A stretch of 31,011 bases of DNA from Ceratorhiza oryzae-sativae (Eukaryota; Basidiomycota; Agaricomycetes; Cantharellales; Ceratobasidiaceae), in contig JARWMV010000165.1 in assembly GCA_030998015.1 (NCBI GenBank), positions 1-31,011 on the forward strand, in the 5' to 3' direction. Below the pieces are notes generated by a model, which was not told where the DNA came from, searched no databases, and worked only from the letters and a program-made list of their open reading frames with translations. The position numbers and the translations under genes are program-made. This document shows positions 26,284 through 31,011 of the stretch, piece after piece. Position 1 is the first letter of the stretch; every line of letters starts with the position of its first letter.

Positions 26284-26348
26284 CAGGCAAAGGTATTGCG
26301 AGGTAGCCTGGACCCCAGAGGTTCCAGGCTACCTCGGAATCAGGCGCC
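26284..26348 (+). repeat. Solitary module-2 hairpin with compensatory base change
   Basis: GAGGTAGCCTGGA...TCCAGGCTACCTC replaces the usual GAGGTACCCTGGA...TCCAGGGTACCTC. One C-G pair has become G-C on both strands of the stem. Flanked by the module 2 loop sequences GGTATTGC and GGAATCAGGCGCC. Inserted in the first catalytic helix of the nested LAGLIDADG gene. Confidence 0.9.
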
Positions 26349-26664
26349 CTATTAAAATATCTCTTAATTCCGAGGTTAGTGAAATGGATTCTCTTTCAAC
26401 CTTCTTTAAACTTAACCGCCGTAAGGGTTTATCATCAGCCGGTTTAACGGGGACTAAAGACATAATTCCTACACAGAAATCAATAGGCTGAATATATTCG
26501 GCAATAAGCAATAAAGCACTTAACAACGCAATAATTGTTATTGCGGTTTTGGCTTTTGCCTTTAAGATTAAGAAAAGTATTGCAATTACAGAATTTTTGG
26601 AGTTAATAAATAAAATAACTCCGCTCCCTGGATCTCTAGAGATCCAGGAGGCGGAGTTAGCTAC

Positions 26665-26752
26665 TGCCCCCCAAACATGTGCAGCTACGCTGCATTGTTT
26701 GGGGGGTCAATGGCGACATTGCAATTATTGGGGGTCTACAGCGGCTAACACG
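26665..26752 (+). repeat. Double type-C element at N-terminus of nested HE gene
   Basis: Hairpin CCCCCCAAACATGTGCAGC/... plus TGGCGACATTGCAATTATTGG; preceded by the separate palindrome CTCCGCTCCCTGGATCTCTA/...CCAGGAGGCGGAG. Confidence 0.82.
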
Positions 26753-27081
26753 GATAATAAAAATTTGTTCACCATGTTGGGTTTTATTTTAAATTGTGCC
26801 TATGCTTTCGCATTTCTAATTATTTCCTCCACTAGACTTAGTCTAGTTAGAATCTAAACATGTACGTTTACATACAGGCTACTACTCGACTACTAGAATT
26901 TTAACCCGTACGAAAAAATTTTAGAAAAAGGCTGGATCCAATATAAGAATAAATTAGCTCTATTCCAAAAACCAAGAGAAAAGTTATTTTTATACAGGAT
27001 GGGTTTTACCCTGAAACTTAAATTAAACTAGGCTAAAGAATTTAGTGCTCCATCTAGCAAAAACTTTATTTTTGTTTGTTT

Positions 27082-27179
27082 CCCCAAATTGGGGGTGTAG
27101 ATTTGCCTGCGCAAATCACCCCCAATTTAGGAGTCCTCAGCGCTTAGGCCGCGCCTAAAGGCGCGATCTGAGAGTTGGA
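27082..27179 (+). repeat. Type-E double hairpin
   Basis: Flanked by TTTGTT on both sides, a likely 6-bp target duplication. Lies at the end of the first LAGLIDADG domain in rps3 intron 1. Confidence 0.88.
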
Positions 27180-27200
27180 TTTGTTGTAAACCTTCAATAG

Positions 27201-27312
27201 CCCCCCAATGCGTTACCAAGCCTGTAAGGCACGCCCTACGGGCCAGCGTATTGGGGGGCTATCACCCCCCCCAAACAATGCAGCGTAGCTGCATTAGTTT
27301 GGGGGGTCAATT
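27201..27312 (+). repeat. Double type-C element in rps3 intron 1 HE gene
   Basis: Flanked by ATTG on the minus strand. Collapsing gives GAHLTIEGLQ. Confidence 0.9.
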
Positions 27313-27453
27313 GTCAAATGAGCTCCCTGACCCATAAGATCAACTATTTGTTCAAATAACAATAAATCTGCACGTTTTTGAGTTAGAAGTGGATATTCTG
27401 TAAAATGAGGTATTATAATATTTTTTAAATCTTTACGGTTAGCTACTGAATAT

Positions 27454-27625
27454 CCGCCGGCGTTAGAGGGAATCCTAAAGATTCCCTCGTAGAAAATGAC
27501 GACCGTTCGTCATTTTCAGCCGGCGGCTAAATATCGATATTATGCCGCGCACTAGCAATCGCAAACGGTTGCGATTGCTCACGTTGGTTGGTGGGACAAG
27601 TCCCACCAGCAACTAACGCGCGCGG
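27454..27625 (+). repeat. DHE copy 20 (forward, 172 bp), composite with A''
   Basis: Abuts A'' 27626-27836. The pair interrupts the first domain of the rps3 intron 1 HE gene between VDTT and YSVANRKD. Confidence 0.96.
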
Positions 27626-27836
27626 GCCCCCGCTCTATCGGCTAAAATCTTAGGTGTAACCCAAGATTTCAGCCGCCCTGCCTAGAGAACTGCGCTTTAG
27701 CGCACGTCTTGGCAGGGGTAATAAAGCGGAGGGTCAACGACCCGTGGGCATTGTTAACGAGGCCGCGTTCGCGGCGAGCCGCGCGCACGCCAGGGCCGCC
27801 TTGGCAAGCCAAGGCGTTCGCAGGCGTGCACGGGTC
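27626..27836 (+). repeat. Family A'' element, long form, composite with DHE
   Basis: Reverse complement of the 22330-22711 composite: DHE copy 20 followed directly by A''. Confidence 0.93.
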
Positions 27837-28464
27837 ATATTATTCGTAGTATCTACTCGAATTGTACCAACTCCTCCAAAAAATTCTGGTAACTGGCCCA
27901 ATAATTCCTTATCTCTGATATTTAATCCAACCCCAAATTGGGGGTGTAGATTTGCCTGCGCAAATCTTGGACCCTCCAGCCTGTTTTGTAACTGGTATCT
28001 TTGTAAATTGAAGTAGAAAAAGAACCCTCAGCGTCGACTAACCCTGAGACAAAGTAAGGATTAAGTTTTGCTTTTTCATGACTTGATGTAGAAAAATTTG
28101 AACTATTTAATTGTTTAGAAGGGATTTTGATAAGATAGTTTCTTTCGAAACCCATTAGAGTACACCTTAATTGCAATGTAAATGCTACTAAAGCATCGCA
28201 ATAACTACCGTCTACTCGTTGCTCTTTTACAAATATTGTAACTACTAAGAATAAACAAAAACATTTCACTAAGGTAATTAAAATATCTGACTTAGATCCG
28301 CGATTGCCCATTTCTCTTTCGATCATATTAAAACTTGTTACTATACATGAGTGATTAGTTCATCCACACATAAACTTTCGAATATGGCTTAGTATTTTAA
28401 TCTTTAGGGTGTCCCCGGAGTTTGATAGTTTTCCCCATAATGGAGTTTTCCCAGAACTCCAAAC

Positions 28465-29004
28465 AGGTTTAAATCTTGACTTTTCAGTTGGAATTGCCCC
28501 TAGAATAGGTGAGTAATCTGGGTCTTCTAGCCGCGCTAGAGAATGGGGTCCTTTTGATTCGGTGATCGGCTGTAGCCTTATTTGATTTTCAGTGTCGGCT
28601 AAAGTCGATAAATTAGCCGTGCTATGTCGCGGCATTGTCGGAGCATAGTATGATTTCAGATTTTGTTCTGTAAAGTAAAAACATAAGCTTATTATAACAG
28701 TTCTAGGCGTAATAGCATAAAAAGGTGTGCTAATTAGAGAAGACAATCTAAGGTAAAAATTTGTTATAATTTTATTTGCTTTTTTTCTGTTAGCATGTTC
28801 CGTAGAAGCTCCTAAGGAAGAAAAGTTATATGACAATCCTTGCCCGGCATATAGAGAAGCCGAACTAAAGCTTGGGTTAATTACTTTTTTTAATAGATGG
28901 CTTGTAGCCACATTATCAGGGCTAAACCCGATATTGCTTGGCTTAGGGTTTGGTACTGCGCTTTCAGCGCTAAAGCCGTTAGTTAGATTTGGATTATTTT
29001 TCAT
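28465..29004 (-). CDS. rps3: rps3 exon 1 (mitochondrial ribosomal protein uS3)
   Basis: First exon of mitoribosomal small-subunit protein S3, 180 codons from the ATG at 29004. The first ~80 residues are Asn/Ser-rich and poorly conserved, as is usual for fungal mitochondrial S3. Residues ~85-115 (KIITNFYLRLSSLISTPF, then VIISLCFYF) fit the conserved N-terminal S3 pattern of a basic helix followed by a hydrophobic strand. The proposed 3' end is the CCT (Pro) codon of SRFKP followed by G, because group I intron-like sequence follows at once and the same CCT|G junction ends exon 2. Exons 1, 2 and 3 (180+125+46 codons) join in frame to 351 aa. The exon contains no inserted hairpins. The splice site is inferred, not demonstrated; the weakest part is the last ~40 codons, which could partly be intron. 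Confidence 0.82.
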
Positions 29005-29205
29005 TTATTTTTATTATTAAAGGATAAGATACGGTAACACAGTATTAATTGTTTTTTTTGGTAAAATAAATACTGCAGCTACGCTGCAGTACTCCAAATT
29101 GTTTATGGGCTGTAAGTCCTTAAAACTTTTGGTTGAATAAAAAAAACATGATTTGTATGTACGTCAGCAAATTAATTTTTCCTCCTCTTCCCTTTCAGCA
29201 TCTAC
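29005..29205. other. rps3 upstream region
   Basis: AT-rich leader of rps3 with one hairpin (TACTGCAGC/GCTGCAGTA). No promoter consensus could be assigned. Confidence 0.3.
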
Positions 29206-29250
29206 CCCCCAAACAATGCAGCGCAAGCTGCATATGTTTGGGGGAAGAGA
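29206..29250 (+). repeat. Type-C hairpin upstream of rps3
   Basis: CCCCCCAAACAATGCAGC with GCTGCATATGTTTGGGGG, about 200 nt upstream of the rps3 ATG. Confidence 0.82.
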
Positions 29251-29279
29251 CCGCTGCCGCTGTTAGATCGCTCTATCTT

Positions 29280-29440
29280 ACCCGTGCCCGCCTACGATCG
29301 CAGCTTAAGCTGCGGCCCTGGCGTGCGCGGGCTCGCGGCCAGAGGGGCCGCCTCGAGCACAACCTCGGAATCAGGCGCCTCCCGTGGTGGATGGGCCCGA
29401 GCGTAGCGACGGTCCTCACCACCACGGGGGGTACGATAGA
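29280..29440 (-). repeat. Diverged A-type module cluster
   Basis: Module 1 with the inner hairpin changed to CGCAGCTTAAGCTGCG and the loops kept, plus CGCGGCC/GGCCGC and CCCGTGGTGG/CCACCACGGG hairpins. The stem sequence differs but pairing is retained. Confidence 0.8.
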
Positions 29441-29559
29441 ACGGCCGATTGCGGCAGCGTACTCCTAATTTTATCGCTTACGCGATAAAATTGGGGTAAA
29501 TTTATTTCTTTAGTTTGTTTTTGGGTTCATCAGCCAAAATTATATCCTCCCTCAGCAGT

Positions 29560-29586
29560 GCGCAAAGGGAACCATTTGCGCGGTAG
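29560..29586 (+). other. Apparent empty site of the 314-bp composite
   Basis: GCGCAAAGGGAACCATTT followed directly by GCGCGGTAG: exactly the left 18 and right 9 bases of the 341-bp repeat with the inner 314 bp absent. The site is itself a hairpin (GCGCAAA/TTTGCGC). Confidence 0.85.
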
Positions 29587-29608
29587 GCTAAATAGCCTCG
29601 GTTTTATG

Positions 29609-29856
29609 ACCCGTGCACGCCTGCGAACGCCTTGGCTTAAGCCAAGCAAGCTTGGCTCATATTGACCTTAAGGTCAATAATCAAGCCAAGGCGGCCCTGG
29701 CGTGCGCGCGGCGTCTGATTCCGAGGTACCCTGGAACTTAAAGTTCCAGGGTACCTCGCAATACCTCGCCGCGAACGCGGCCTCGATAACCATACCCCTC
29801 GGGTCAACAGCATGTATTTATATATAAATACAATGCTGGTTGACCCTAAGCGGGGG
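29609..29856 (-). repeat. Family A element (reverse), rps3-tRNA-Met spacer
   Basis: Full three-module copy flanked by TATGA duplications; nearly identical to 11063-11310. Confidence 0.95.
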
Positions 29857-29861
29857 TATGA

Positions 29862-30568
29862 TACAAAAACGACCTCTACTGAGGGACCTAATCACAAGAT
29901 GGTGGCGTGTCCTCTAGCTGAAATTGTTGCACGTACGTGCAACAACTTCACGCTTGAGGCGGAACTACCCACCTACCGATTAATAAGGGGGATACCGTTT
30001 TCATTTTTCGGGCGGTTTGAAAAATATAAATTTCGGAGAACGGAGAAAATAAAATAAGGCTAATTTGAAGAAATAGTTCCTGGCACTAAGATCGCCGTAC
30101 TTAGTACGGGCTTTACTGCCGCGCGCTGAGCCAACTTTCACAGCAGATGGATCGTCTTATCATTGATCGACCCTATGGCCGAAATCCTAGGATTTCGGCA
30201 GGGTAAAGTACCAGAATAAATCGTCCTGGCCAGAGATCTCAGGCGAAGCGATTTTGGGTTAAGAAATGTCAACAACATTTCTATACACGGGGTTAATAGC
30301 AATTTATTTTTCGCTAATACTCTTTTCTTGCCACGCGCTGTGTGCGCGCCTAAAAGTGAAGCGTGCACTAGTGCAAACTGCTATTTTGGCAGAAAAAAGT
30401 ACTGCGGTTAAAGTTATAATTTTATTTTACTCTAACTTCTCTTTTATGATATTTTATCGGTACTTTGTACTAGTTTATGATGACGAATTTTGACTGAGCC
30501 CTTCGAGGCTGAAGTAAAAAACGTTTCGGAAATCCCCTCTGGTAAATTTTTAATCAAGATAATTTACG
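29862..30568. other. Spacer between A element and tRNA-Met
   Basis: Contains palindromes GTTGCACGTACGTGCAAC (29925-29942, also at 25208-25225), GTACTTAGTAC and CCGAAATCCTAGGATTTCGG. A 75-codon plus-strand frame at 30266-30493 starts with a hydrophobic helix but matches nothing known; probability of being a gene is low. Confidence 0.3.
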
Positions 30569-30641
30569 AGCCGAAAAAAGGAATTGAACCCTTATTACAC
30601 CGACATGAGCGATGAGTTTTAACCACTTAAACTATTTCAGC
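30569..30641 (-). tRNA. trnM: tRNA-Met(CAU)
   Basis: On the minus strand the acceptor GCTGAAA pairs with TTTCGGC. The anticodon arm CATCG-CTCATGT-CGGTG has anticodon CAT, and the T arm is AAGGG-TTCAATT-CCTTT. Initiator, elongator, or a lysidine-modified Ile tRNA cannot be separated with certainty; the first acceptor pair is a normal G-C. It lies upstream of rps3 on the same strand. Confidence 0.9.
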
Positions 30642-30699
30642 TATTTTAAGGTTTTGTTTCAAGAGGTGAAATATCAGGATCCCTGTAAATCTAATATGA

Positions 30700-30955
30700 C
30701 CCGTTCTCGGCGAGATAGCGGGCGTCTGATTCCGAGGTACCCTGGAACTTAAAGTTCCAGGGTACCTCGCAATACCTCGCCGCGAACGCGGCCTCGAGAT
30801 CCATACCCACGGGGGATAGTACGCCGGAATCTTCCTTCCCGTGGGGTTAGGGACCGTCGCTCCGCTCGGGCCCATACCCCAAGCCCGAGGCGGCCCCTCT
30901 GGCCGCGAGCCCGCGCACGCCAGGGCCGCAGCTTATCCTCTAGCTAGGGGACGGG
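30700..30955 (-). repeat. Diverged A-type module cluster near window end
   Basis: Standard module 2 (CGTCTGATTCC, hairpin, GCAATACCTCGCC) followed by other hairpins including CTTCCTTCCCGTG and the GGGCCCATACCCC/AAGCCCGAGG region, ending with module 1 parts GCGCACGCC and GGGGACGGGTC. Related to 29280-29440 in inverted order. Confidence 0.8.
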
Positions 30956-31011
30956 TCGGGAATCCCTCAGGCATACTGTTGCTCTTTAATATCTACTGAG
31001 CAATTTCACCG

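Larger units (their letters stand above)
25480..26800 (-). pseudogene. LAGLIDADG_2-type homing endonuclease, nested in rps3 intron 1
   Basis: Belongs to the family also present in nad2 intron 1 and on the plus strand at 5.7 kb. Blocks in order: a hydrophobic N-terminus (about 26590-26470), LRRLSLKKVERESISL, the first catalytic helix DILIG...LGDINIQ interrupted at 26284-26348 by a module-2 hairpin, LMFSQGTVHKDYLDHLY, CFNELYELFY, KELLTPL, then after a type-C insertion SLAYWLADDGSF (second helix, acidic residues present), ILHTQGFTIEEVELL, and a C-terminal IMPSMM cut by a DHE (25476). Apart from the insertions the frame is largely open, suggesting recent invasion. The N-terminus also carries a type-C hairpin (26665-26752). 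Confidence 0.85.
24761..28464 (-). other. rps3 intron 1 (group I type, 3.7 kb, apparently with nested HE gene)
   Basis: Inferred intron between rps3 exons 1 and 2. Its first ~150 nt encode KLSNSGDTLK and then MGNRGSKS, the signature of fungal group I introns whose ORF overlaps the conserved core. It carries the first half of a double-motif LAGLIDADG gene (28464 to about 27180), then a different LAGLIDADG gene (about 26800-25480), then the C-terminal end of a double-motif gene (25050-24803). The simplest reading is a second mobile intron or HE gene nested in the first. Two adjacent introns around an unseen exon are the alternative. At least eight palindromic elements are inserted. Confidence 0.75.
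27180..28464 (-). pseudogene. Intron-encoded LAGLIDADG homing endonuclease, first domain (exon-fused)
   Basis: Continues in frame from rps3 exon 1. Recognisable blocks in order are KLSNSGDTLK (28400s), MGNRGSKS, KEQRVDGSYC, LRCTLMGFERNY, the first LAGLIDADG helix FVSGLVDAEGSF (about 28059-28025), LNIRDKELL, GGVGTIRVDTT, then YSVANRKDLKNIIIPHFT-EYPLL and GAHLT-IEGLQ. These belong to the double-motif LAGLIDADG_1 family that cleaves intronless alleles. A TGA at 28360-28362 sits where the paralogue in rps3 intron 2 has TGG (Trp). The gene is cut by a half E hairpin (about 27930-27967), a DHE plus A'' composite (27454-27836), a type-C element (27201-27312) and an E hairpin (27082-27179). No intact second domain follows, so it is probably non-functional unless the inserts are removed from RNA. 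Confidence 0.85.

Noticed and set aside
150..29856. CRISPR-like array because of many identical palindromic repeats
   Set aside because: Spacing is irregular, both orientations occur, no spacers of uniform length and no cas genes; these are dispersed mitochondrial palindromes.
30266..30493. Small membrane protein gene (75 codons)
   Set aside because: Opens with a hydrophobic helix but matches no mitochondrial protein, lies antisense to the dominant coding strand and has no conserved context.

Overview
This window is part of a fungal mitochondrial genome. It carries nad2, nad3 and a mitochondrially encoded rps3. The nad2 stop codon and nad3 ATG are two bases apart, a common fungal arrangement. 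There are organellar-type tRNAs, group I introns with LAGLIDADG and GIY-YIG homing-endonuclease (HE) genes, and two places where TGA must be read as Trp. The dense GC-rich palindromes resemble the 'double-hairpin elements' known from early-diverging fungi (chytrid and blastocladiomycete lineages), but the species cannot be named from sequence alone.

Layout. From about 1 to 7 kb the readable genes are on the plus strand: tRNA-Leu(UAG), tRNA-Arg(UCG), tRNA-Gly(UCC), then a group I intron-like core with a broken LAGLIDADG gene. From about 8.3 to 30.6 kb everything readable is on the minus strand, in transcription order: tRNA-Met(CAU), rps3 (three exons, 351 aa after inferred splicing), nad2 (three exons, 531 aa), nad3, a GIY-YIG gene, a second partial nad3, and a second, decayed GIY-YIG gene. 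Both rps3 introns carry LAGLIDADG genes continuous with the upstream exon. nad2 intron 1 has a readable group I core and a LAGLIDADG gene. nad2 intron 2 holds a GIY-YIG/NUMOD gene, a short second copy of the nad2 exon tail, a group I core and another LAGLIDADG gene.

Repeats dominate the rest. I counted 20 complete copies of one near-identical double-hairpin element (DHE; core 172 bp, with 212 and 222 bp variants), about 17 copies of a modular 160-290 bp multi-hairpin element (family A), about 20 C-rich hairpins with AAACA-type flanks (family C), and several smaller families. They interrupt nearly every HE gene but none of the recognised nad2, nad3 or rps3 exons. Several A and C insertions are flanked by 4-6 bp direct duplications, and collapsing these restores the HE reading frame. 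One uninterrupted paralogue and one 27-bp empty site support true insertion.

The most unusual local structure is nad3 - GIY-YIG - nad3 C-terminal copy - GIY-YIG. It looks like two successive invasions, each bringing a replacement 3' coding segment and displacing the old one. A smaller version of the same arrangement, a duplicated nad2 exon tail around a GIY-YIG gene, occurs in nad2.

Not identified: no rRNA could be recognised with confidence in the first 3 kb, and parts of the intergenic DNA at about 20.3 and 30.1 kb remain unexplained.
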